A stretch of 64,000 nt of DNA from Hypomesus transpacificus (Eukaryota; Chordata; Actinopteri; Osmeriformes; Osmeridae), in NCBI RefSeq assembly GCF_021917145.1, contig NC_061078.1, positions 9,685,604-9,749,603 on the forward strand, written 5' to 3'. The notes under the pieces were generated by a model. That model saw nothing but the letters and a program-made list of their open reading frames with translations, did not search any database and was not told the origin of the DNA. Positions 43,056-55,661 of this stretch are shown piece after piece. Each line of letters starts with the position of its first letter. Position 1 is the first letter of the stretch. Position numbers and translations under genes: made by a program.

Positions 43056-45443
43056 AGACTTTGGACTTCCATCTCACTTTTTCATGTAAATGATATGATC
43101 TGTGCATGGTATACTGTACATTGTCTCACTCATATCACATTATATTCTACTGTATACAATAGTGTGTATTATTGTACTAAAATTGACTTAAAAGGGTAGT
43201 TCTGCATGTTTATTTTGTTATAATCCCACCTGTATCTAAATCAATTACTGTTATTAAGACCTTATGGTAGTTCTCATTTTGTTGTTGTATTGTTACAACA
43301 CTAATAGCAGTCATGGGTGCAATGTTGCACTCTGATTTTACAGAAAGGACACATTTGTTGCTAATTATCATCAAATGTATAGTGATGCCTATTCATTATG
43401 TTTTAAAGTATCCTTTAGTACTTTTTTCATTATCATTGCTAATTGTGCTTTCAATACCATTAGAACAATAAAGATAATATTCAAATGGTTTGAAGGAAAT
43501 AGTCTTAGATAATTAAGTAATTAATTGAACTATTTACAACAAGTCTGTTTAAATATGTTTCCCTGCTTTGAAGGTTATTCATAATCATAACATGTAATAA
43601 CACATAACAACATGTTTTATACTATGATATATATCTATTATCTTAGTTGCATTACACAGTATGAGAGTTCATGTTGCCCTATCCCCCAGCAATATACTGC
43701 TGTGTTTGTCCATATCGTTTCTCTGGAAATGTTATAGAATGTTACATTTTCTAAGAAAATTACACTATACCCTTTCTCATTGAACTCAAATTGTAATTAT
43801 GAGTTCTGCTCTTGATATATTTTTTTAATATACATTTGAATTGGGTTACATCTGCATTGAACATTCATAGATTTTTACAAAAGAATTGAGCCTTTTTGAG
43901 CCACAGACATTAGAAGATCAGTAGATTTTTAAATGACAAAATCAATATATCCCAGTCACAAATAAATGTGAAGCAAGCTGTTCTCAGTGACAGTATCAAA
44001 GTCACAGATTTAACATGCAGGTTAAACAACTTGTTTTGACAAACCACAATAGATCTGGCAATCCATGATTATTTGAGGCAGCAGAATCAGTCAAACTAAT
44101 CCAAATTAGACTGCTCCTTGTTTGAACCAATAATGAATAAGTGGTTCAGACATTTACAGTGCAGACAATCTCAATTTAAAGTTCCTGTTCCTGTTTCATT
44201 TAGGTCCACAAACAAAGGTGGCTAACATATTAAATTACAGGTTGGAACTACATATTTGTGACACAGCAACATTCTTTAAAAAGGTGAAGGTTGTATACAT
44301 TTTACAAATATCTACTTACAAAAGTTCGAGAACATTCTACTAAACATCTAAAATAAAGTAAAATGTTTTACTTGTAAATTCTTTAATGGGAACTCTTTAA
44401 AATGTCATATACAGCCCTAACAAAATAATACAGACGTGACAGGTCTGATAACACAACTATGCTGATTATTAACTGAACAAAAATTACCACTTGCTCTCAA
44501 AATACAATGTCGTGGTTTTAGTATTTATATTTGAAGCATGAGACATACGATATGAGATCTAATGTTACCTGGAAAAATAGGTTGGTCAATATAGGTGTGG
44601 TTTCTCTCTAAGTAAAGCGACCTGGGTGCTATGGTTACATGACATTTGCATGTCCCTACAATAATACCCAGTAACTCTAGAGACAGTACCATAGTTACAT
44701 GGAAGGAGGGACATTTCCTGAGCCACAGAAGAAGACGTAAAAGACTCTAGAGAATAAGGGCTGTTAGAAGTGATTCGTGAACGTGTCATTCTGAATACCT
44801 TTAACTGGGTTGGTCTAGGTTATGTCGCCAACCTGCAAACATCCACCCTCTCACCAGTGGGGGAAGTTTGTCTATAGAAGATAAGCAAAGTGGAAGTTTT
44901 GCAACCCTCACAGGGTATGAGTTGCTTAAGGAGTATTCTCAACCATGTTTGAGACTGGCTTGAATAAAAAGGAGGAAGGTAAGTAGTTTACTTTTCAGAA
45001 ATGTTATTCCTGTATTGTTTATATTCAACATCAACATTTTACAAATGAACTTAATATGTAAGAGCTTAACATTAAGGTGGGTAAAATGCAATCAATGTAA
45101 CTGCAAGAAACCTAGTGGTAGGTTAGCCACCTGCTCGAATACATTTGAGGTATTCAGGAACTTAAACGTTGTTTACCATTTTTAAGCATACATACATTAT
45201 TATGTGTACTGATTTTAATCCAATCCATGTATGCTTACAATTTTTATGATAAAAATAGGTAGCTACTGTACACGGAAAAGCATTTGACTTATTTGACCTA
45301 TAGATTAAACATTGGCATTTCAGCAGTTTTACTTTGAATTTGAAATCAGTTCTGTTGTTGACTGGAAGAATGTCAGCTTGTGTCACAATATCATGCTGTT
45401 TAATGATTGTTAAGTCAACTGTCTGTCTCTTGTTCACCAGAAA

Positions 45444-46634
45444 ATGGACCACAGAGGGAGGTTTGTGATATGGTCACGATATCGCTGTTATTTCTTTATT
45501 GTTTTTTTGGCTTTGACCCTAATTATCTACAACACTGACCTAGTGGAAAGGACTGAGGACTTAGTCCCTAAATGGTGGATGAGGTTTGGTCAAGTTGTGA
45601 GTACGGTAGTTCCTGTCATTACTACATACTCAAACAGTACTGCCACCGTCATTCAGAATGCAACTCTCCAACAAGGAATTGAACTCAGTGTCACAAACAT
45701 TAATACCACCATGGAGAATTCAACCGTGACAGAGGCACTAACTGTACCCAATCTCCTCCCGGCAAAACAATCAGTGCCAATTGAACCTTATATTTCACCA
45801 GGATCTTTCCATGTGGAATACCCTCATGAGTATCACTTCATTGTGGATGAGCCTAAGGAATGTCAGGAGAAGAATCCCTTCCTGGTTCTAATGGTGCCAG
45901 TTGCACCTCACAACAGGATGGCTCGTGATGCCGTCCGCAGTACCTGGGGCACTGAGAGTCTGATTCTGGGCAAAGTGGTGAGTCTGTTCTTCCTGTTGGG
46001 ACTGCCAAGTGGAGAAGGGGCAGAGAAGCTCCAAGAGCAGGTGCTGCAGGAGAGCAGAGAACATAGAGACCTTCTGCAGAGTGACTTCACAGACAGCTAC
46101 AAAAACCTGACCATCAAGACCATGATGATGCTGGAGTGGCTGAGCTTTCGCTGCCCCAACGCTTCCTACGCCATGAAGATTGACTCAGATATGTTTCTCA
46201 ATGTGAACAGCCTGGTGCACATGCTGCTGACTGCACCACAGCACGACTACATGACTGGACTGGTGGCCAAATGGGCACATGTTCTACGAGACCCTAACTC
46301 CAAATGGTACCTTCCTGAGAATGTTTTCCCTGACAATTTTTATCCTTCTTATGCTCTGGGACTGGGCTATGTCATGTCGTTAAACCTGCCCAGGAAGCTA
46401 GTGGAGGCATCCAGGCATGTTAAAGCCATTTATATAGAGGATGTCTATCTGGGACTGTGCATGAAACACCTGGGTATCCAGCCCACTGACCCTCCCAGTC
46501 AGAACCTGTTTCAACTTTTTCCTGTGCCTTATAATCGCTGCAGCTATTCGCAGATAATAGCCACCACTACATACACTATCACAGATCAGGTTAACTTCTG
46601 GAAAGACTTGCACAAACCTGGACCTACGTGTTAA
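45444..46634 (+). CDS. Beta-1,3-galactosyltransferase family (GT31), copy 2 of 5
   Basis: Predicted protein identical over all 396 residues to copy 1, with the same acceptor, upstream first-exon candidate (donor at 44979), stop and polyadenylation signal. It lies 2.4 kb downstream of the truncated kcng4 segment of its unit rather than an intact channel gene. If the array is real, it brings its own upstream 2.4 kb and should be expressed like copy 1. Confidence 0.9.
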   Translation: MDHRGRFVIWSRYRCYFFIVFLALTLIIYNTDLVERTEDLVPKWWMRFGQVVSTVVPVITTYSNSTATVIQNATLQQGIELSVTNINTTMENSTVTEALTVPNLLPAKQSVPIEPYISPGSFHVEYPHEYHFIVDEPKECQEKNPFLVLMVPVAPHNRMARDAVRSTWGTESLILGKVVSLFFLLGLPSGEGAEKLQEQVLQESREHRDLLQSDFTDSYKNLTIKTMMMLEWLSFRCPNASYAMKIDSDMFLNVNSLVHMLLTAPQHDYMTGLVAKWAHVLRDPNSKWYLPENVFPDNFYPSYALGLGYVMSLNLPRKLVEASRHVKAIYIEDVYLGLCMKHLGIQPTDPPSQNLFQLFPVPYNRCSYSQIIATTTYTITDQVNFWKDLHKPGPTC

Positions 46635-46918
46635 CATGCCATTGGAATAATAGGTTTTTACAGTGAGCCATAAACTTTAGAGATAGTGTTGGGTGGCAGA
46701 ACTAAAGATGTTTTATATAGGTTAATCTTCCATACAGGATGACGTTTGCTTTACTACCTGCTCATGTTTGAGTAAAAAAGAAAGGTCAACATCAACACTG
46801 ACTTCAGTCATTAGAGCTTTGTTACATTAGTATTCTGTGTAATATAAAAAATAAACGTGTGACAGTGTAGCAATAATTCAGCAATTGAGCATAAACCAAA
46901 ATTACATTAAAACAAGCC

Positions 46919-47257
46919 ATGGCCATCATCTCTATGACAACGGTGGGATACGGCGACATGGTACCACGCAGCATCCCTGGTCAGGTGGTGGCGCTGAGCA
47001 GCATCCTGAGCGGGATTCTCATCATGGCCTTCCCAGCCACCTCCATCTTCCACATGTTCTCCCATTCTTACCAGGAGTTAAAAGAAGAGCACGAGAGGCT
47101 GTGGAAGGAAGAGAGGGGAGCAGAACTGGCGGCGGATGCCCAGGAGAGCAGGAGGGACCGGGAGCTCTCTTGGCCACCTTCAGATAAAGTCAGTTTAATC
47201 TCCTTGGATGAGATGGACAAAGGTCACAAAACCACACTTCCAGCTGGAGCCTTTTGA
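46919..47257 (+). pseudogene. Truncated kcng4 3' segment with a junction-made ATG, unit 3
   Basis: Same junction and same 112-residue frame as in unit 2, with no visible change. Confidence 0.85.
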
Positions 47258-49645
47258 AGACTTTGGACTTCCATCTCACTTTTTCATGTAAATGATATGA
47301 TCTGTGCATGGTATACTGTACATTGTCTCACTCATATCACATTATATTCTACTGTATACAATAGTGTGTATTATTGTACTAAAATTGACTTAAAAGGGTA
47401 GTTCTGCATGTTTATTTTGTTATAATCCCACCTGTATCTAAATCAATTACTGTTATTAAGACCTTATGGTAGTTCTCATTTTGTTGTTGTATTGTTACAA
47501 CACTAATAGCAGTCATGGGTGCAATGTTGCACTCTGATTTTACAGAAAGGACACATTTGTTGCTAATTATCATCAAATGTATAGTGATGCCTATTCATTA
47601 TGTTTTAAAGTATCCTTTAGTACTTTTTTCATTATCATTGCTAATTGTGCTTTCAATACCATTAGAACAATAAAGATAATATTCAAATGGTTTGAAGGAA
47701 ATAGTCTTAGATAATTAAGTAATTAATTGAACTATTTACAACAAGTCTGTTTAAATATGTTTCCCTGCTTTGAAGGTTATTCATAATCATAACATGTAAT
47801 AACACATAACAACATGTTTTATACTATGATATATATCTATTATCTTAGTTGCATTACACAGTATGAGAGTTCATGTTGCCCTATCCCCCAGCAATATACT
47901 GCTGTGTTTGTCCATATCGTTTCTCTGGAAATGTTATAGAATGTTACATTTTCTAAGAAAATTACACTATACCCTTTCTCATTGAACTCAAATTGTAATT
48001 ATGAGTTCTGCTCTTGATATATTTTTTTAATATACATTTGAATTGGGTTACATCTGCATTGAACATTCATAGATTTTTACAAAAGAATTGAGCCTTTTTG
48101 AGCCACAGACATTAGAAGATCAGTAGATTTTTAAATGACAAAATCAATATATCCCAGTCACAAATAAATGTGAAGCAAGCTGTTCTCAGTGACAGTATCA
48201 AAGTCACAGATTTAACATGCAGGTTAAACAACTTGTTTTGACAAACCACAATAGATCTGGCAATCCATGATTATTTGAGGCAGCAGAATCAGTCAAACTA
48301 ATCCAAATTAGACTGCTCCTTGTTTGAACCAATAATGAATAAGTGGTTCAGACATTTACAGTGCAGACAATCTCAATTTAAAGTTCCTGTTCCTGTTTCA
48401 TTTAGGTCCACAAACAAAGGTGGCTAACATATTAAATTACAGGTTGGAACTACATATTTGTGACACAGCAACATTCTTTAAAAAGGTGAAGGTTGTATAC
48501 ATTTTACAAATATCTACTTACAAAAGTTCGAGAACATTCTACTAAACATCTAAAATAAAGTAAAATGTTTTACTTGTAAATTCTTTAATGGGAACTCTTT
48601 AAAATGTCATATACAGCCCTAACAAAATAATACAGACGTGACAGGTCTGATAACACAACTATGCTGATTATTAACTGAACAAAAATTACCACTTGCTCTC
48701 AAAATACAATGTCGTGGTTTTAGTATTTATATTTGAAGCATGAGACATACGATATGAGATCTAATGTTACCTGGAAAAATAGGTTGGTCAATATAGGTGT
48801 GGTTTCTCTCTAAGTAAAGCGACCTGGGTGCTATGGTTACATGACATTTGCATGTCCCTACAATAATACCCAGTAACTCTAGAGACAGTACCATAGTTAC
48901 ATGGAAGGAGGGACATTTCCTGAGCCACAGAAGAAGACGTAAAAGACTCTAGAGAATAAGGGCTGTTAGAAGTGATTCGTGAACGTGTCATTCTGAATAC
49001 CTTTAACTGGGTTGGTCTAGGTTATGTCGCCAACCTGCAAACATCCACCCTCTCACCAGTGGGGGAAGTTTGTCTATAGAAGATAAGCAAAGTGGAAGTT
49101 TTGCAACCCTCACAGGGTATGAGTTGCTTAAGGAGTATTCTCAACCATGTTTGAGACTGGCTTGAATAAAAAGGAGGAAGGTAAGTAGTTTACTTTTCAG
49201 AAATGTTATTCCTGTATTGTTTATATTCAACATCAACATTTTACAAATGAACTTAATATGTAAGAGCTTAACATTAAGGTGGGTAAAATGCAATCAATGT
49301 AACTGCAAGAAACCTAGTGGTAGGTTAGCCACCTGCTCGAATACATTTGAGGTATTCAGGAACTTAAACGTTGTTTACCATTTTTAAGCATACATACATT
49401 ATTATGTGTACTGATTTTAATCCAATCCATGTATGCTTACAATTTTTATGATAAAAATAGGTAGCTACTGTACACGGAAAAGCATTTGACTTATTTGACC
49501 TATAGATTAAACATTGGCATTTCAGCAGTTTTACTTTGAATTTGAAATCAGTTCTGTTGTTGACTGGAAGAATGTCAGCTTGTGTCACAATATCATGCTG
49601 TTTAATGATTGTTAAGTCAACTGTCTGTCTCTTGTTCACCAGAAA

Positions 49646-50836
49646 ATGGACCACAGAGGGAGGTTTGTGATATGGTCACGATATCGCTGTTATTTCTTTA
49701 TTGTTTTTTTGGCTTTGACCCTAATTATCTACAACACTGACCTAGTGGAAAGGACTGAGGACTTAGTCCCTAAATGGTGGATGAGGTTTGGTCAAGTTGT
49801 GAGTACGGTAGTTCCTGTCATTACTACATACTCAAACAGTACTGCCACCGTCATTCAGAATGCAACTCTCCAACAAGGAATTGAACTCAGTGTCACAAAC
49901 ATTAATACCACCATGGAGAATTCAACCGTGACAGAGGCACTAACTGTACCCAATCTCCTCCCGGCAAAACAATCAGTGCCAATTGAACCTTATATTTCAC
50001 CAGGATCTTTCCATGTGGAATACCCTCATGAGTATCACTTCATTGTGGATGAGCCTAAGGAATGTCAGGAGAAGAATCCCTTCCTGGTTCTAATGGTGCC
50101 AGTTGCACCTCACAACAGGATGGCTCGTGATGCCGTCCGCAGTACCTGGGGCACTGAGAGTCTGATTCTGGGCAAAGTGGTGAGTCTGTTCTTCCTGTTG
50201 GGACTGCCAAGTGGAGAAGGGGCAGAGAAGCTCCAAGAGCAGGTGCTGCAGGAGAGCAGAGAACATAGAGACCTTCTGCAGAGTGACTTCACAGACAGCT
50301 ACAAAAACCTGACCATCAAGACCATGATGATGCTGGAGTGGCTGAGCTTTCGCTGCCCCAACGCTTCCTACGCCATGAAGATTGACTCAGATATGTTTCT
50401 CAATGTGAACAGCCTGGTGCACATGCTGCTGACTGCACCACAGCACGACTACATGACTGGACTGGTGGCCAAATGGGCACATGTTCTACGAGACCCTAAC
50501 TCCAAATGGTACCTTCCTGAGAATGTTTTCCCTGACAATTTTTATCCTTCTTATGCTCTGGGACTGGGCTATGTCATGTCGTTAAACCTGCCCAGGAAGC
50601 TAGTGGAGGCATCCAGGCATGTTAAAGCCATTTATATAGAGGATGTCTATCTGGGACTGTGCATGAAACACCTGGGTATCCAGCCCACTGACCCTCCCAG
50701 TCAGAACCTGTTTCAACTTTTTCCTGTGCCTTATAATCGCTGCAGCTATTCGCAGATAATAGCCACCACTACATACACTATCACAGATCAGGTTAACTTC
50801 TGGAAAGACTTGCACAAACCTGGACCTACGTGTTAA
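49646..50836 (+). CDS. Beta-1,3-galactosyltransferase family (GT31), copy 3 of 5
   Basis: Identical in predicted protein and surroundings to copies 1 and 2. It contains the same signal anchor, DSD and EDVYLGLC motifs and six sequons. No copy-specific substitution was found that would suggest independent selection or age. Confidence 0.9.
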   Translation: MDHRGRFVIWSRYRCYFFIVFLALTLIIYNTDLVERTEDLVPKWWMRFGQVVSTVVPVITTYSNSTATVIQNATLQQGIELSVTNINTTMENSTVTEALTVPNLLPAKQSVPIEPYISPGSFHVEYPHEYHFIVDEPKECQEKNPFLVLMVPVAPHNRMARDAVRSTWGTESLILGKVVSLFFLLGLPSGEGAEKLQEQVLQESREHRDLLQSDFTDSYKNLTIKTMMMLEWLSFRCPNASYAMKIDSDMFLNVNSLVHMLLTAPQHDYMTGLVAKWAHVLRDPNSKWYLPENVFPDNFYPSYALGLGYVMSLNLPRKLVEASRHVKAIYIEDVYLGLCMKHLGIQPTDPPSQNLFQLFPVPYNRCSYSQIIATTTYTITDQVNFWKDLHKPGPTC

Positions 50837-51120
50837 CATGCCATTGGAATAATAGGTTTTTACAGTGAGCCATAAACTTTAGAGATAGTGTTGGGTGGCA
50901 GAACTAAAGATGTTTTATATAGGTTAATCTTCCATACAGGATGACGTTTGCTTTACTACCTGCTCATGTTTGAGTAAAAAAGAAAGGTCAACATCAACAC
51001 TGACTTCAGTCATTAGAGCTTTGTTACATTAGTATTCTGTGTAATATAAAAAATAAACGTGTGACAGTGTAGCAATAATTCAGCAATTGAGCATAAACCA
51101 AAATTACATTAAAACAAGCC

Positions 51121-51459
51121 ATGGCCATCATCTCTATGACAACGGTGGGATACGGCGACATGGTACCACGCAGCATCCCTGGTCAGGTGGTGGCGCTGAG
51201 CAGCATCCTGAGCGGGATTCTCATCATGGCCTTCCCAGCCACCTCCATCTTCCACATGTTCTCCCATTCTTACCAGGAGTTAAAAGAAGAGCACGAGAGG
51301 CTGTGGAAGGAAGAGAGGGGAGCAGAACTGGCGGCGGATGCCCAGGAGAGCAGGAGGGACCGGGAGCTCTCTTGGCCACCTTCAGATAAAGTCAGTTTAA
51401 TCTCCTTGGATGAGATGGACAAAGGTCACAAAACCACACTTCCAGCTGGAGCCTTTTGA
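51121..51459 (+). pseudogene. Truncated kcng4 3' segment with a junction-made ATG, unit 4
   Basis: Same junction and same 112-residue frame as in unit 2, with no visible change. Confidence 0.85.
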
Positions 51460-53847
51460 AGACTTTGGACTTCCATCTCACTTTTTCATGTAAATGATAT
51501 GATCTGTGCATGGTATACTGTACATTGTCTCACTCATATCACATTATATTCTACTGTATACAATAGTGTGTATTATTGTACTAAAATTGACTTAAAAGGG
51601 TAGTTCTGCATGTTTATTTTGTTATAATCCCACCTGTATCTAAATCAATTACTGTTATTAAGACCTTATGGTAGTTCTCATTTTGTTGTTGTATTGTTAC
51701 AACACTAATAGCAGTCATGGGTGCAATGTTGCACTCTGATTTTACAGAAAGGACACATTTGTTGCTAATTATCATCAAATGTATAGTGATGCCTATTCAT
51801 TATGTTTTAAAGTATCCTTTAGTACTTTTTTCATTATCATTGCTAATTGTGCTTTCAATACCATTAGAACAATAAAGATAATATTCAAATGGTTTGAAGG
51901 AAATAGTCTTAGATAATTAAGTAATTAATTGAACTATTTACAACAAGTCTGTTTAAATATGTTTCCCTGCTTTGAAGGTTATTCATAATCATAACATGTA
52001 ATAACACATAACAACATGTTTTATACTATGATATATATCTATTATCTTAGTTGCATTACACAGTATGAGAGTTCATGTTGCCCTATCCCCCAGCAATATA
52101 CTGCTGTGTTTGTCCATATCGTTTCTCTGGAAATGTTATAGAATGTTACATTTTCTAAGAAAATTACACTATACCCTTTCTCATTGAACTCAAATTGTAA
52201 TTATGAGTTCTGCTCTTGATATATTTTTTTAATATACATTTGAATTGGGTTACATCTGCATTGAACATTCATAGATTTTTACAAAAGAATTGAGCCTTTT
52301 TGAGCCACAGACATTAGAAGATCAGTAGATTTTTAAATGACAAAATCAATATATCCCAGTCACAAATAAATGTGAAGCAAGCTGTTCTCAGTGACAGTAT
52401 CAAAGTCACAGATTTAACATGCAGGTTAAACAACTTGTTTTGACAAACCACAATAGATCTGGCAATCCATGATTATTTGAGGCAGCAGAATCAGTCAAAC
52501 TAATCCAAATTAGACTGCTCCTTGTTTGAACCAATAATGAATAAGTGGTTCAGACATTTACAGTGCAGACAATCTCAATTTAAAGTTCCTGTTCCTGTTT
52601 CATTTAGGTCCACAAACAAAGGTGGCTAACATATTAAATTACAGGTTGGAACTACATATTTGTGACACAGCAACATTCTTTAAAAAGGTGAAGGTTGTAT
52701 ACATTTTACAAATATCTACTTACAAAAGTTCGAGAACATTCTACTAAACATCTAAAATAAAGTAAAATGTTTTACTTGTAAATTCTTTAATGGGAACTCT
52801 TTAAAATGTCATATACAGCCCTAACAAAATAATACAGACGTGACAGGTCTGATAACACAACTATGCTGATTATTAACTGAACAAAAATTACCACTTGCTC
52901 TCAAAATACAATGTCGTGGTTTTAGTATTTATATTTGAAGCATGAGACATACGATATGAGATCTAATGTTACCTGGAAAAATAGGTTGGTCAATATAGGT
53001 GTGGTTTCTCTCTAAGTAAAGCGACCTGGGTGCTATGGTTACATGACATTTGCATGTCCCTACAATAATACCCAGTAACTCTAGAGACAGTACCATAGTT
53101 ACATGGAAGGAGGGACATTTCCTGAGCCACAGAAGAAGACGTAAAAGACTCTAGAGAATAAGGGCTGTTAGAAGTGATTCGTGAACGTGTCATTCTGAAT
53201 ACCTTTAACTGGGTTGGTCTAGGTTATGTCGCCAACCTGCAAACATCCACCCTCTCACCAGTGGGGGAAGTTTGTCTATAGAAGATAAGCAAAGTGGAAG
53301 TTTTGCAACCCTCACAGGGTATGAGTTGCTTAAGGAGTATTCTCAACCATGTTTGAGACTGGCTTGAATAAAAAGGAGGAAGGTAAGTAGTTTACTTTTC
53401 AGAAATGTTATTCCTGTATTGTTTATATTCAACATCAACATTTTACAAATGAACTTAATATGTAAGAGCTTAACATTAAGGTGGGTAAAATGCAATCAAT
53501 GTAACTGCAAGAAACCTAGTGGTAGGTTAGCCACCTGCTCGAATACATTTGAGGTATTCAGGAACTTAAACGTTGTTTACCATTTTTAAGCATACATACA
53601 TTATTATGTGTACTGATTTTAATCCAATCCATGTATGCTTACAATTTTTATGATAAAAATAGGTAGCTACTGTACACGGAAAAGCATTTGACTTATTTGA
53701 CCTATAGATTAAACATTGGCATTTCAGCAGTTTTACTTTGAATTTGAAATCAGTTCTGTTGTTGACTGGAAGAATGTCAGCTTGTGTCACAATATCATGC
53801 TGTTTAATGATTGTTAAGTCAACTGTCTGTCTCTTGTTCACCAGAAA

Positions 53848-55038
53848 ATGGACCACAGAGGGAGGTTTGTGATATGGTCACGATATCGCTGTTATTTCTT
53901 TATTGTTTTTTTGGCTTTGACCCTAATTATCTACAACACTGACCTAGTGGAAAGGACTGAGGACTTAGTCCCTAAATGGTGGATGAGGTTTGGTCAAGTT
54001 GTGAGTACGGTAGTTCCTGTCATTACTACATACTCAAACAGTACTGCCACCGTCATTCAGAATGCAACTCTCCAACAAGGAATTGAACTCAGTGTCACAA
54101 ACATTAATACCACCATGGAGAATTCAACCGTGACAGAGGCACTAACTGTACCCAATCTCCTCCCGGCAAAACAATCAGTGCCAATTGAACCTTATATTTC
54201 ACCAGGATCTTTCCATGTGGAATACCCTCATGAGTATCACTTCATTGTGGATGAGCCTAAGGAATGTCAGGAGAAGAATCCCTTCCTGGTTCTAATGGTG
54301 CCAGTTGCACCTCACAACAGGATGGCTCGTGATGCCGTCCGCAGTACCTGGGGCACTGAGAGTCTGATTCTGGGCAAAGTGGTGAGTCTGTTCTTCCTGT
54401 TGGGACTGCCAAGTGGAGAAGGGGCAGAGAAGCTCCAAGAGCAGGTGCTGCAGGAGAGCAGAGAACATAGAGACCTTCTGCAGAGTGACTTCACAGACAG
54501 CTACAAAAACCTGACCATCAAGACCATGATGATGCTGGAGTGGCTGAGCTTTCGCTGCCCCAACGCTTCCTACGCCATGAAGATTGACTCAGATATGTTT
54601 CTCAATGTGAACAGCCTGGTGCACATGCTGCTGACTGCACCACAGCACGACTACATGACTGGACTGGTGGCCAAATGGGCACATGTTCTACGAGACCCTA
54701 ACTCCAAATGGTACCTTCCTGAGAATGTTTTCCCTGACAATTTTTATCCTTCTTATGCTCTGGGACTGGGCTATGTCATGTCGTTAAACCTGCCCAGGAA
54801 GCTAGTGGAGGCATCCAGGCATGTTAAAGCCATTTATATAGAGGATGTCTATCTGGGACTGTGCATGAAACACCTGGGTATCCAGCCCACTGACCCTCCC
54901 AGTCAGAACCTGTTTCAACTTTTTCCTGTGCCTTATAATCGCTGCAGCTATTCGCAGATAATAGCCACCACTACATACACTATCACAGATCAGGTTAACT
55001 TCTGGAAAGACTTGCACAAACCTGGACCTACGTGTTAA
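53848..55038 (+). CDS. Beta-1,3-galactosyltransferase family (GT31), copy 4 of 5
   Basis: Identical in predicted protein to the other copies, at the fixed 4,202-base spacing. Same 5' acceptor and 3' polyadenylation signal. Confidence 0.9.
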   Translation: MDHRGRFVIWSRYRCYFFIVFLALTLIIYNTDLVERTEDLVPKWWMRFGQVVSTVVPVITTYSNSTATVIQNATLQQGIELSVTNINTTMENSTVTEALTVPNLLPAKQSVPIEPYISPGSFHVEYPHEYHFIVDEPKECQEKNPFLVLMVPVAPHNRMARDAVRSTWGTESLILGKVVSLFFLLGLPSGEGAEKLQEQVLQESREHRDLLQSDFTDSYKNLTIKTMMMLEWLSFRCPNASYAMKIDSDMFLNVNSLVHMLLTAPQHDYMTGLVAKWAHVLRDPNSKWYLPENVFPDNFYPSYALGLGYVMSLNLPRKLVEASRHVKAIYIEDVYLGLCMKHLGIQPTDPPSQNLFQLFPVPYNRCSYSQIIATTTYTITDQVNFWKDLHKPGPTC

Positions 55039-55322
55039 CATGCCATTGGAATAATAGGTTTTTACAGTGAGCCATAAACTTTAGAGATAGTGTTGGGTGG
55101 CAGAACTAAAGATGTTTTATATAGGTTAATCTTCCATACAGGATGACGTTTGCTTTACTACCTGCTCATGTTTGAGTAAAAAAGAAAGGTCAACATCAAC
55201 ACTGACTTCAGTCATTAGAGCTTTGTTACATTAGTATTCTGTGTAATATAAAAAATAAACGTGTGACAGTGTAGCAATAATTCAGCAATTGAGCATAAAC
55301 CAAAATTACATTAAAACAAGCC

Positions 55323-55661
55323 ATGGCCATCATCTCTATGACAACGGTGGGATACGGCGACATGGTACCACGCAGCATCCCTGGTCAGGTGGTGGCGCTG
55401 AGCAGCATCCTGAGCGGGATTCTCATCATGGCCTTCCCAGCCACCTCCATCTTCCACATGTTCTCCCATTCTTACCAGGAGTTAAAAGAAGAGCACGAGA
55501 GGCTGTGGAAGGAAGAGAGGGGAGCAGAACTGGCGGCGGATGCCCAGGAGAGCAGGAGGGACCGGGAGCTCTCTTGGCCACCTTCAGATAAAGTCAGTTT
55601 AATCTCCTTGGATGAGATGGACAAAGGTCACAAAACCACACTTCCAGCTGGAGCCTTTTGA
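55323..55661 (+). pseudogene. Truncated kcng4 3' segment with a junction-made ATG, unit 5
   Basis: Same junction and same 112-residue frame as in unit 2, with no visible change. This is the last internal junction. Confidence 0.85.
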
